Shown: piece by piece, positions 46,810-57,540 of the stretch
How the letters are laid out: every line of letters starts with the position of its first letter
How positions within the stretch are numbered: the first letter of the stretch is position 1
DNA from: Lithospermum erythrorhizon
Taxonomy: Eukaryota; Streptophyta; Magnoliopsida; Boraginales; Boraginaceae
Assembly (NCBI GenBank): GCA_019722365.1
Contig: JADFUC010002180.1
Span: 310,001 to 374,000, forward strand
Length of the DNA stretch: 64,000 nt
Reading direction: 5' to 3'
Translations under genes and position numbers: made by a program
The notes under the pieces: generated by a model
Told to the model about the DNA's origin: nothing
Database searches by the model: none
What the model saw: only the letters and a program-made list of their open reading frames with translations

Positions 46810-48120
46810 TATGTAACTAAGTTAGATCTAGTTCCTCAAGAGATTCTAAATAACTTAGTTTTTATCGGTGTCCGGCTGGAACCGATTTAACTAAGTTTTT
46901 ACGAGGTCCGAAGTAGGACCAAGGTACCTTAGCTTTATCGAGGTCCGCCAGACCGACGTAGCTGCTTTTATCGAGCCCCGCGACTCCGATGTAAATCTCT
47001 ACTTTTATCGGTGTCCGGTTAGCACCTATGTAATTGCTCTCAATCAAGGTCCGCGACCGGTTTAACTTACTTTTATCGAGGTCCGGTTAGCACCTATGTA
47101 CTGTTTCATTCAAGGTCCAAGGACCGATGTAATCTCTGGCTTTTATCGAGCAATCAAGTGGCGATCGATGTAAATCTGCCTCTAACCGAGGTCCGCTTAG
47201 ACCGGTGTAATTATTTTTGGAGAGGTCTGGGTGACTGCTGCAACTTTGTGCTTTTATCGAGGTCCGCTTTTAGACCAATGTAGCTATAAGTCAAGCGAGG
47301 TCCGCCAACCGATATAAACTTAGTTTTACTCTCAAGGTCCGCAAGCTAAGACCGATGGGCCAAGTTCTAAATCAGGTCCTCGTAATTAATGTAAGTTGCT
47401 TTACCGAGGTCCGGTTAGGGACCGATGTAACTAAGTTCTAAACCGAAGTCCGGCTGACCGACGTGAATTTAGTCTTACCGAGGTCCGCTTAGGACCGTGT
47501 AACTACATTTTGGAGGTCCGCGGACCGAGGTAACTTAGTTTTACTGAGGTCCGCTTAGTATCGATGTAGCTATGTTTCATTGTCAAAACCGATGTAAATT
47601 TTAGTTTTATCAAGGTCCGTTAGAAACGATGTAACTAAGTTCTAACCGAGGTCCCAAACCGATGTAACTTAGTTTTTACCGAGGTCCGCTTAGGACCGAT
47701 GTAATTAAGTTCTAACCGAAGTTCGCGGACCGATTTAACTTAGTCTTACCGAGGTCCGCTAACTAAATTTTAATCGAGGTCCGTGGACCGATGTAACTTA
47801 GTCTTACCGAGGTCCGCTTAGGACTGGTGTAACTAAGTTTTAATCGAGGTCCGCGGACCGATGTAACTTAGTTTTATCGAGGTCCTGGTTAGACCGATGT
47901 AACTAAGTTCTAACCAAGGTCCGCGTGGACCGACGTAATTTAAGTTTTGATTGGTGTCCGTAGGACCGATGCAACTAAGTTCTAACCAAGGTCTCGAAGT
48001 GACCGACGAATCTCTGGGCTTATCGAGGCCCTAAGCAGTAATCGATGTAACTAAGTTCCCAATCGAGGTCCGCGGACCGATGTGACTTAGTCTTATCGAG
48101 GTCAAGATATAACCAAGTTT
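46810..48120. repeat. 36-bp minisatellite, second block
   Basis: About 1.3 kb of the same 36-bp unit as at 45280-45760, alternating between units with CGAGGTCCGCTTAGGACCG and units with GAGGTCCGCGGACCGATG. Units are more uniform between 47450 and 47900 and more decayed at the edges. Confidence 0.92.
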
Positions 48121-49443
48121 TAATCAAAGTGACATTCTCGCTCTAGCTATGTCAAGACAATTAACGATATCGGGCGCTATAGAATAAATCTTGCAACATG
48201 GAGTGAGTTTAACATATGATAAGTTATATCAGATGTAATATTCAAATATTGATTGTCCCCAGTGCTTAGCCACAAGTGTAAGAGGGGATAATATATCACA
48301 TGTATTATTACATACTGCATGTATCAATGCAAGATTTTATGCGAATGTGGTGGCTCATATGATTAATAAACTTGTGAGCATAATATAACTAGAGCATGTG
48401 CGACATGTCTAATATTACAGCGAACATTCAAGTAATATTTATCTTATGATTTAATGATAGTGCAAATGACAAGTTTTTATCAATAGTATAAAATTAGAAC
48501 TTGTCTTGTTATCACTCTAGTTATGTCCACTTTGATAATAGTAGTCGAGGATACACCCAGGTCAGTGTTTCTAAGAAGATTGACACACATGAAAGTTTGG
48601 ACATGGTTTAAGCAAATGCATTGTAAAGGTACCTCAACTTAGCCAATCCGCCATCTTTTATTATCAATACCGATGGTGAGTACCACTTCAGGTTTCGGTC
48701 AGTTCTTTGAAATACTCGGCGACCCACGACTCTTCGAGTTGTTTTTCTTGAAGTTCGCTAGAGCCTCTCATGGTTATGCCTACCCCCTTGCAATGCTTCT
48801 TTGAGTTTCATCTCATAGGAGGATTGCAATACTGATTGAAGAGTAAGTACGCCATTACTTCACCATTGTTTGTGGTTCGATCGAGGGAGCTCAACTACTC
48901 AAAGGGCAAAGCTCCTTAAATCCGAGGGGTATACTCGTTGGTCCGACCGAGGAGGTCACTTGATTTGAGGAGAAAACTGGGGGTGGTGCTCCTTTAAATG
49001 ATGGAGGTTCATTTCCGAGGGTAAAGCTCAATTATCCCCGAGGCAGAACTGAGTCAATTCAAGGTGAAACCCCGCTAACCCAGCAAGACGACTTGTCTTG
49101 CGAGTCTTTCCAGCTAATTCGCTTTGAGCGAGTCACTCCAGCAACTTCGCTTTGATCGAGTCATCCCAGCGACTTCGAATGAGCTAGTTAATTCAACGAC
49201 TTGACTTTTTTCCAACGAGGTTATCTTCCAGGGACTTGGCTTTTTCTCTTAAAGTGAGGGGACTTGGCTTTTCCAGCGAGGTGATCTTCCAGCCTATCCT
49301 TGCCCCCTTTCAATCCTTCTTTGAGATTAATCTCGAAGGAGGGTGCAATATCTCATCGAGCAACTAGTAATAACCTTCATCTTATAAATTGGGGGTGGTA
49401 GAGCACACTTCGATTCCCGCCAAATGACGCCAATGACGTAAGA
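48121..49443. repeat. 3' interior of the LTR element, with short repeats
   Basis: No coding sequence. 49080-49290 repeats GACTTGGCTTTTTCCAGCGA with GTGATCTTCCAG variants and a sister unit GACTTCGCTTTGAGCGAGTC. A separate pair, CTTTGAGTTTCATCTCATAG then GAGGATTGCAATA (48801) and CTTTGAGATTAATCTCGAAG then GAGGGTGCAATA (49319), frames this stretch. Confidence 0.65.
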
Positions 49444-49572
49444 TGAAATTTTTAGTTATCCATTGATGACGTGCCCTCTAATGATAGGCCATCTAAAGCT
49501 TTGTTCGGTCTAAAGTGAACCTCGCGATAAAGCGCGCGCGCGAGGACGCACCCTCCGATTACACCGACGCCC

Positions 49573-50258
49573 CGTTGATGTTGTACATATTTTCGTCAAG
49601 CCAAGCACGCAGGACAGTAATTCTTATCGGCATCTCAGCCGTGTCTGGCGAGGGTCTCGATGCACAAATCGGTGCCGGGTTCGTGAGTAGAGCCTAATGG
49701 CATTCTCGAGGTCCTCGGCCGTCTCGGCGTTGGAGGCCACCGTGTATAGCCGATCAAAAAATTATCTGAAGCTATCGAGACTGCCATCGAGACCGGCCCT
49801 CGGCCGAGGTCTCGGCGAAAAGTGTTCAAAGAAGATAAAAAGCGAAGATTATGTCATAATTTTCTTTTTTAATCCAAAATTTTTCCAATTCTCTCTAAAT
49901 TCTTTTGTTCCAAATTAATAGTCGTTTCTTACTTGATTCAGACACCAGAATCATTTTAAAGCTCTAAATCTATGTAGATTTGTCAACAAAATACTAAATT
50001 ATAAAGATTATTTAATCGGTAAGCCTTAGATTGGAGCAGACATCGTAGAACAACTATCGGTAGCTTCTTTCTGGGGCTGATTTCGCAAAGAAGAATGTGA
50101 CGCACTGGCGAACCCGTATAAAGCATCCTGTTATTTACTTTCTGCAGATTTTCACCATTGTCCGCTCTCGCATGTAGACAAGCTGTGACCTCGCAGGAGC
50201 TCGGCTGGGGTGCCGATTATCATCTGCTGAAAGTTATATCGCCCGTGCATTCCCAACA
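49573..50258 (+). repeat. 5' LTR of the nested Copia
   Basis: About 686 bp. Opens CGTTGATGTTG (first base changed from T) and ends CCCAACA. Shares with the 3' LTR the blocks CACAAATCGG, GAGGCCACCGT, TTTTCTTTTTAATCC, CTCTAAATTCTTTTGTTCCA, GACGCACTG and TCGCAGGAGCT. Confidence 0.85.
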
Positions 50259-50447
50259 CCGCAGACGTAGCCGTCAAAGCTCGAGCCTGCATATAGCTTA
50301 TCTCAAATTCAAATGGCAAAATACGGCGTGTATCGACATACGATAAATTGATTGTATTGATTTCTACCATCGAAGATGAACACGGGAGGATTATTTGTAA
50401 TGGGAAGAAGTTCTCTTCATAAGCCTTTAAAGGTAGTTCTCAAATAA

Positions 50448-50460
50448 TGGTATCAAGAGC
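50448..50460 (+). promoter_or_regulatory. Primer-binding-site-like motif, initiator tRNA-Met type
   Basis: TGGTATCAAGAGC, one inserted base relative to the usual TGGTATCAGAGC. It lies about 190 bp after the LTR end set by the TSD, whereas it is normally within a few bases. Confidence 0.6.
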
Positions 50461-50939
50461 GGAACGAGCTGTATAGACAAGTTTCGGGGTATAGCTTTGG
50501 TAATCGCTTGTCTAGAAACGTTGTTGCCAATGTAGCTAAGTAGTAATTACCACAAAGTCATTGACGATAGCTTTGTCGTGTTATACGAGAAACCACACCG
50601 CCAACAATAAGTACGGTCAATAAGCAAATCGCTTCAATTTCGAGGATGTCAATGAATACTCCGATCGCTAGCACCTTAATGATTTCAATAGTTTGATAAA
50701 TCAATTGTCTACCGCCGAGGTTAAACTCTCGGTGATGAATACCTTCTCATAAGCATTGATACTATTGGCATCTTTTAAGCGACAGCTGGGAGGCTTCACA
50801 AGTGGCCGCTGCGAGTAATTCAATGGAAATGAGAAGTTGTGAAGCTAAGGTGGTCGAAGAGCGATGTCTCCGTCCGGCAGTTCGGTTAATGATGGGGAAG
50901 CCGGTGGAAAGGTTCTTACATTGAATGTAGACGTAGGTA

Positions 50940-53900
50940 GGAACTATGACAAAGCGAAGCGACAAGAATAAACGGAGTCAAAGTCAAGCAGGGAAGAAAA
51001 TAAAAGCTCGAGGACGTGATTTCGAGCCGACGTGGGTGCATCGGGCTCATGTCATGCAACGCAAGACATCCGGTAGTCGGCAGGCAACAAGAAATGGCGT
51101 GAATGTTGTTGATGACTATGCGGATGCCTCTACTCTTGTCTTGATTGCTCGATAAATTCCTGGACTCTCGATTCAGAGCATCAAGCTCATACTACATCCA
51201 CTGTGATATAATGTCAATTATATGGTCGAGATTACGTGGGTCGGCTCATCTGCTAACGGTACCGCTAAAGATCAAGGTACGGGAAATGTGAACTTGAAGT
51301 CACGAATGGTTCTACCCTCGAGATTGACCAAAGCGAGGCATGCATCGAAGCCAGCAAGAGCTTCGATTATGTAGTCACTGGATTTAGATGACAATAACTA
51401 CATTCAAAGTGCAACCTGGGGCGTAGCTCAGGCGCAATGACCGTAGCTCCGAGGTTCGAAGAGATAGGTACTACCATTGCATCTATTGGGAGTTCTCAAA
51501 TGACAATAGCCGCTATTGATAGTTCTCGAGAAGACGACGTTGCGGCACAAACCGATCAGCTGGGCTACGAAATGAAAGCGGCGAACCGGCTAAGCCAAAT
51601 AACGCGATACCTCGAGCTCAAACTGGCTGATCATCATATCTCGCGAGAGTCGTGTTCGGGGAAGCGTAAGAAAGTCAAGTGAGCAACCGGCGCCGAGCCT
51701 AAATCCGAGAGGCTTCGAGTTAGTTCACACAGATGTTTGGGGACCGGCGCCCGGCTGTTCTCAAGGGAGGTTCATCGTATTAAAATCCTTCATTGATGAT
51801 GACGAGAAAGTTTGGGTTTATTTCCCTCAAAAAATAAAACCTAAGTTTATGAAGTCTTCGGCAAAACGGAGAGCCATGTGTTGAGAATGAGACGGGCCGG
51901 TGAGTGGAAGCGTTTGAGATCCGACAAACGGGTGAATACAAATATAAGGATTTCAAACAATATTGCGTCGGTAATGGAATAAGTGACGCAAGACATCATT
52001 CCAGAACACCCCAACAACGGAATAGCCGGTAGATGAACAGACGCCGAATGAACGCAGCGTAAGTATGAGGTTAAGCACTGCGGTTTACCTCAAACGCTCG
52101 GGCGCATACAATCAACGCCGGCCGCCTTCTTGATAAATGTAGGACCTTCGCCTCAATTTCGCACTCCCCGGCGGTATGGAGAGTTCTAAGAAGGTAAATT
52201 ATTCTTTCCCCGAAAGTATTTGGTTGTTTAGCGTATGTTCATGTTGCTGAACCAAATGCTAGAAATGCTTGAAGCTAAATCTAACATTTGCTATTTTATT
52301 GGTTACGGCGACGCCGAGATGGATACAGTTCTACGACTAAGAACCGGAAGATCATTCGAAGCAAGAATGTGGTCTTCACGAACAAAAAAGTTATACAAAG
52401 ATGCATTTAAAGTGTTGTGAGGAGAGAAAAGGAGAAGTCACAACCGAAATACTGAGGAAGTCAGTCGCGCATTTAAGGCGCATTTATCAAGTCTCCTTCC
52501 AAACGGTGGCTGTCTTATATCATGCCCCCTCGCTCCCAAGCATCAACTCAGCATCCTTTGGCTGATACGCCACCTTGCAAGAGATGGGTTCGATGGGAGC
52601 GAGCTGACAGAAGTCTCGATGAGGAATATCAAGCCAAGATCAAATGTGAAAGATTGTTCCCTCGATAAGGATCGGGCACGTGACATACGGCTCCCCGTAG
52701 TTAAGTATCCGTGTCGGAAAACCAACTCGAGGGGTATTACTCCTCCTCCTCGCTAACTTTTTGCCGCTAACTCCACGCAGGCGAGTCTGTTAGTTATAAA
52801 TTTTAAGCAAGCATAAATGCTACGTAAGTCAATGTGGGCTGGAGTAGCGGGCGAAAGAGGAGATGGAGCCGCTGCCGACAAACACGACGCTGAGTCGTAA
52901 AGAACGCTGTGTGAAGCCAAAGAAGAAATGAGCAAGTATCAAATCAAGCGAGAAATTGTGATGGTAAAGAAACGCTATAAAGCTCGCTATGTCGCGGATT
53001 CCAATGTGAGGGAAAGAATGACACACCTAAATATTCTCACCCGTAGTCAAACTTGTGACAATCGTAACTGCTCTCGACTGCAGCGGTAGATGATCTCGCA
53101 CCTTCATCGATGGATGTAAACCTGCCTACATGCGATCTAGATTTAGCAGTTATTCATGAAGCAAACTCTCAAGGCTTGGTGTTGTAGGAAATAAAATATT
53201 TGGTCTCGCAAAACTTCTAAAAGCCAGACGTTTCGAAACAAGTTCGGTAAGCAATGTGGAATATTACCTTTGATAACTTTATCAAAAGGTTGAAGTTTGT
53301 AAGTTGCATCGACTACTGCTACATAAGGAAGTCAAAAAAGATTATGTTATCTACTTTATGTTGATGATATGTTGATTGCGGGCGTACCGACGGAAAAAGG
53401 TGAAACATGTCAAAGGTTGTCAAAAGGATTGCTGGGCTTAAAGACCCAAAGTAGCGAAGCAAAATTGGGATGCATAATAATCAAAGATCGATTCTCCTGA
53501 GATCGACACAAGAAGAATACCTTAAGAAGGTAATCAAGTTTATCTTCATCATGCCGGGATGCAAAGCCGCGAAGCACTCAAGCAATGCCATTTTCAATTA
53601 TCGTACCCAACATTCACCGAGACCCAAAGCATGATTTAAAAGTATATGTGATGTTTTTCAAGTGCTTCCTCAAGCAGTAGGTAGTCTTATGTATGCTGCG
53701 GCGCCGCACTAGAACTGATATTGCATTACGCCGCTGAGTTGTCGAGATATATGCTCCTAACTCAGTGGTTAAATATCGGTGCTCGCAAGGGATTTCGAGA
53801 TACCCGAATGGTAGTGCCGAAAAACCTTATGCTTCCATGCTAAAGCTAGTACGGGTTAGCTGGATATGCGGACGCCGATAACGTGGTGATTTATTAGTAG

Positions 53901-54290
53901 AAAGTCTACTAGTGATATGTATTCACGTTCAGGTACGCTATTACCGGAGATCTAAGTTGCAACCAATAAGAGTATTGTCTAAAGCCGCGGTGCGCACATG
54001 CTGCTACTGGCCAAGCCGTGTGAAAGAGATGATCTCGTTGCGCATTTCTTGAAAGAATCAATCTTGGAGCATGGATGTAACACTGTATTTCGATATAGTC
54101 GTAAGTTTATCTCTGCTTAAAAATCCCGTGTTTCATGACAAAGCACATAGGACTGAGGTTCCATTTCATACGTTCTGTATTGGAGAATGGGGTCCTGAAG
54201 CTTGACAAGATTCTGGGAGATCGAAATCCTGTTGATATGTTTACAAAGGTTGTAAACAAGGAGAAGCCGGGGTTAAGTGTTTCGACAAGC
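50940..54290 (+). pseudogene. gag-pol of the nested Copia, broken
   Basis: Gag end: KNKRSQSQAGKKIKARGRD, a decayed CCHC segment, then NGVNVVDDYADAS. Pre-integrase wording (LGYEMKA, CSGKRKKVK) follows near 51560-51680. Integrase core: HTDVWGPAPVLSK near 51728 with FIDDD in place of FIDDYS near 51793. RT: LYVDDMLIAG at about 53350-53385. RNase H: GSLMYAA (53680), GYADAD (53860), then HFIRSVLENGVLKL and NPVDMFTKVV (54150-54250), the Tnt1-type ending. Stops and indels every few dozen codons. Confidence 0.85.
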
Positions 54291-54373
54291 AACCTTCGGA
54301 GCGAGTAAATGGGCGCGCCGCGCGGGAATTGAGATCTTGAAGACCGGTGATTTGAAAAAAGCTTCAAGGAGAT

Positions 54374-55050
54374 TGTTGATGTTGAAGACATTTTCAAGTG
54401 TTTGAAGATGTAGGAGTCGAGAATCATCGGCACTGTGGTCTCGGCTTAAGTGGCCTCACGCACAAATCGGTGGCCGGTTCAGATGTGGAGCCCATCGGTA
54501 TCTCCGAGGTCCCGGCTGTGGTCTCGATGCAAGTCGGAGGCCACCGTATAGCCGATCGTGACTCCATTAGAGTTATCGAGATCACCCGGCCATCGAGACC
54601 GGGTCTCTCACGAGGTCTCATGAAAGCAAGTGTTCACAAAGATAAAGGAAGATTAGAATGTATAATTTTCTTTTTAATCCAAATTTTTCCAATTTCTCTA
54701 AATTCTTTTGTTCCAAATTCAATGTGAAATGTTTCACTTGATTTGTATCATTTGTATATCATTTTAAGCCAAATCTAGTGTGTAGATTTTGTGATTGAAA
54801 ATACTAAATTATAAAAAGATTATTCAATCGGTAGTCTAGATTAAGTATTACTGTAACAAATCATCGGTTTTCTAGCTGATTTCTCAGCAGCCAAATGTGT
54901 GTGACGCACTGAGGAACCCGTATAAAGATCTCGTGTTATTTACTGTGTATTTTCAATTATCGTCTGCTCAGACATATAGAGATATTAGACTCGCAGGAGC
55001 TTTCTGGGTGCTGGATATATCCGTTGAGTTATATCGTTCGCATCCCAACA
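54374..55050 (+). repeat. 3' LTR of the nested Copia
   Basis: About 677 bp from TGTTGATGTTGAAG to CATCCCAACA, preceded by the purine tract TTCAAGGAGAT (54363-54373). Confidence 0.87.
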
Positions 55051-55416
55051 CGCCCAACATTAGTATAACGTGCGATGCATACGCAAAAAGTATAATTTAG
55101 AAGGCTGAAGTCCATACCTTGTACAACGAGACTTATAGGGACACGCAAGAGAGTGGTGTACTCTTTATGCTGTGGGCGAGTATGGGGACAAGAGGAGCAA
55201 AAACTGCACTTCTCCTCTTGTTATTCGTGACAAGCCACATGCCAAGCTCATCTTTGTTCTCATTCCCTCAATACTTGTTCAATTTGCTTGATTTTTATGT
55301 TCATGAAAGCCTCCGGCTCTTAGTTCGAGTATCCTCAACTTGCCACTTAGATCGATGTCCTGGGTGACCGTAAATATGGGCGGTGGGGTTCGTACCCGTA
55401 TTTTCTCATCACATCA

Positions 55417-55741
55417 ATACCCTCGCAGGCCAAGACAAAAAAATTACCGGAAATCATAACTGTGTTCTGAGCTTCTAGGACTCAAGTAAAATAGAAAACT
55501 TGAGAAAATTCCATCAAACATCGAACTTTTTCGAACGGAATTGAAATTTGTATTTTTCGGTTCATTGAACTCGAGCTGAATAATTATATTCTAGGACGCA
55601 GTCAAAAATCATGATGAAGTTTGATATAATTCTAATGCCCCTTAAACTTTGCCACTGCATATGTTTTATAAATTTTCCAACGAAATCTAAATAAACCCCA
55701 TGAACAAACCCTAAAAACTCTGAAAATATATAGAGTACATC
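55417..55741. promoter_or_regulatory. Short upstream region of the BBE-like gene
   Basis: Only about 325 bp separate the nested LTR stack from the start codon. TTTTATAAATTTTCC (about 55665) and ATATATAGAG (55725) are TATA-like; the latter is so close to the ATG that the former is the better candidate. No other motif recognised. Confidence 0.35.
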
Positions 55742-57364
55742 ATGAGATATTCAACCTTTTGCTTTGTTTCATTGTTCTTATCAACCATTTTGCTCATTGA
55801 TTCATTGGATGATTCATTCCAAAAATGCTTGCAAAAACAAGCCCTACCATCTTATCCAATTTCTCAAGTAATTTACATTCCACAAAACAGCATGTTTGCA
55901 TATTCCTCTGTTCTCCAAACTTACATAAGGAACCTACGTTTCAGTGAATCCTCAACCCGAAAACCAGAGCTTATTATTACTGCCCTGCATGTTTCACACA
56001 TCCAGGCAGCAATAATATGTTCTGAAACTCATGGCTTCCAAATGAAAATTCGTAGCGGGGGCCATGACTACGAGGGCCTATCATATGTGTCGAACGTCCC
56101 ATTCTTCATCCTCGACATGTTCAATCTTCGAGCTATCAATGTTAGCATGGAAGACGAGACAGCATGGGTTCAGGCAGGAGCCACGCTAGGCGAGGTTTAT
56201 TACAGAATCGCGGAGAAAAGTAATGTACATGGATTTCCAGCCGGTGTATGTCCGACTGTTGGTGTAGGTGGACATTTTAGTGGAGGTGGATATGGAAACC
56301 TGATGAGAAAACACGGCCTAACTATCGATAACATTCTCGATGCTGAGATAATCGACGCAAAAGGGCGCCTACTGGATAGAAAATCCATGGGGGAGGATCT
56401 ATTTTGGGCTATTACAGGAGGAGGGGGAGCTAGCTTTGGTGTGGTCCTGTCTTACAAAATTAAATTAGTCCAACTCCCAGCTATAGTAACCGTTTTTCGA
56501 GTTTCAAGGACTTATGAACAGAATGCAACTGATCTTGCCTACAAATGGCAAAGAATTGCACATAAACTTGATGATAATCTCTTCATCAGGATGATCATAG
56601 ATGTCATAAACAATTCACTAACACGAAATAAAACGATTCGTGTCACGTTTTTTACTCTTTTTCTTGGAGATTCCGACAGGCTTCTTTTTATCATGGAACA
56701 AAGTTTCCCTGAATTGGGATTACAAAGAAGTGATTGCAATGAAATGAGTTGGGTCGAATCGGTTCTATACTACTCAAACTTCCCTCTAGGAACACAACCA
56801 AATGTTCTTCTTAGCCGTGTCCCACAAACATTGTCATATTTGAAAAGGAAATCAGATTACTTAAAGGAACCAATGCCAAAAGAGGGTCTGGAATTCATAT
56901 TCCAGAGGATGGTTGAATTGGAAAAACCAACTTTGTTATTCAATCCATATGGAGGAAAAATGGATGAAATTTCATCTAATGCTAAGCCATTTCCACATAG
57001 AGCTGGAAACATTGCCAAGATTCAGTATGCAACAAATTGGAATGAAGATGGATTTGAAGCATCAAATTTTTACTTGAATTTGACAAAGTTATTGTTTGAG
57101 TATATGACCCCTTTTGTGTCCAAGAATCCAAGACAAGCATTTCTTAATTATAGAGACCTTGACATAGGAATTAACCAAAATGATAGTCCAGAAATGAGCT
57201 TCATTGAGGGAGCTGTTTATGGTTACAAGTACTTCAAGGAGAATTATCAAAGGTTGGTGAAAATTAAGACAGAGGTTGATCCTAACAACATATTTTGGAA
57301 TGAACAAAGCATCCCAGTAACTCCTTCGAGAATAGATAATCATGTTTTGGTTTATAGTAGTTGA
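55742..57364 (+). CDS. Berberine bridge enzyme-like FAD oxidoreductase, secreted
   Basis: Flavoprotein oxidase of the plant BBE-like family, which oxidises alkaloids, monolignols, cannabinoids or oligosaccharides; the substrate here is unknown. Intronless, 540 aa, usual length. Residues 1-21 are a signal peptide (FVSLFLSTILLIDS), so it enters the secretory pathway. The FAD domain has RSGGHDYEG with His108, and GVCPTVGVGGHFSGGGYG with Cys170, the two residues that bind FAD covalently; Cys30 and Cys93 are the conserved disulphide pair. TGGGGASFGVVLSYKIKL completes the FAD-binding part. The BBE C-terminal domain has NPRQAFLNYRDLDIG and ends YKYFKENYQRLVKIKTEVDP then NNIFWNEQSIP. Several N-glycosylation sequons. 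The end differs from the common YFGxNFxRL and FFRxEQSIP wording (Lys for Gly, Trp for Arg). Confidence 0.95.
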   Translation: MRYSTFCFVSLFLSTILLIDSLDDSFQKCLQKQALPSYPISQVIYIPQNSMFAYSSVLQTYIRNLRFSESSTRKPELIITALHVSHIQAAIICSETHGFQMKIRSGGHDYEGLSYVSNVPFFILDMFNLRAINVSMEDETAWVQAGATLGEVYYRIAEKSNVHGFPAGVCPTVGVGGHFSGGGYGNLMRKHGLTIDNILDAEIIDAKGRLLDRKSMGEDLFWAITGGGGASFGVVLSYKIKLVQLPAIVTVFRVSRTYEQNATDLAYKWQRIAHKLDDNLFIRMIIDVINNSLTRNKTIRVTFFTLFLGDSDRLLFIMEQSFPELGLQRSDCNEMSWVESVLYYSNFPLGTQPNVLLSRVPQTLSYLKRKSDYLKEPMPKEGLEFIFQRMVELEKPTLLFNPYGGKMDEISSNAKPFPHRAGNIAKIQYATNWNEDGFEASNFYLNLTKLLFEYMTPFVSKNPRQAFLNYRDLDIGINQNDSPEMSFIEGAVYGYKYFKENYQRLVKIKTEVDPNNIFWNEQSIPVTPSRIDNHVLVYSS

Positions 57365-57379
57365 AAATTTAAATCTTGA

Positions 57380-57385
57380 AATAAA
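57380..57385 (+). terminator. Possible polyadenylation signal of the BBE-like gene
   Basis: AATAAA 16 bp after the stop codon, followed by AT-rich sequence. Rather close to the stop; a weaker signal further on is possible. Confidence 0.3.
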
Positions 57386-57540
57386 TATTTTTATAGTATT
57401 TGTTTCATGGTAAAAAAATTTAACAATGAAACCATCGGATGTCTTATGTTCAAGGGACAAATTGAAATGATAAATATTTTGGGAGTAAATTAAAATAGTA
57501 GAATCTATATTATAATAGAATTAATTGAAATGATAAACTT

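Larger units (their letters stand above)
49573..55050 (+). mobile_element. Tnt1/Tork-like Copia nested in the right LTR, TSD CGCCC
   Basis: A 5.5-kb forward-strand Copia element. The 5' LTR is 49573-50258 and the 3' LTR 54374-55050. The 5-bp duplication CGCCC lies at 49568-49572 and 55051-55055, and removing the element restores the outer LTR phrase GACGCCC-AACATTAG seen intact at 44390. Domains in order: gag basic region and knuckle (50940-51150), pre-integrase (about 51540-51680), integrase core (51720-51850), RT (YVDDM at 53355) and RNase H to about 54290. All frames are broken. A primer-site motif TGGTATCAAGAGC is at 50448-50460, unusually far from the LTR end. Confidence 0.9.
44278..55416 (+). 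mobile_element. Non-coding LTR element with minisatellite interior, split by a nested Copia
   Basis: The left LTR (about 44278-44711) matches the right LTR, which is cut in two: 49444-49572 and 55056-55416. Shared blocks: TGAAATTTT with AGTTA, AAAGCTTTG, CTCCGATTACAC, CGACGCCC, AACATTAGTATAA, ATACGCAAAA, and CCACATCA or TCACATCA at the end. After the left LTR comes TTGGCCCCTTAC, a possible primer site. The 4.7-kb interior has no gag or pol but several tandem arrays, so this is a non-autonomous element (LARD-like), perhaps related to Gypsy Tat/Athila elements; that affiliation is inference. Orientation follows from PBS on the left and the purine-rich AAATTGGGGGTGG at 49386. No flanking TSD could be fixed. 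Confidence 0.7.

Noticed and set aside
45280..48120. Regularly spaced repeats resembling a CRISPR array
   Set aside because: The units are directly adjacent with no unique spacers, the host is a plant, and the array lies inside an LTR element.
57089..57460. 123-codon reverse frame at the end of the BBE-like gene
   Set aside because: It is antisense to conserved BBE C-terminal sequence, with low-complexity Ile/Ser composition.
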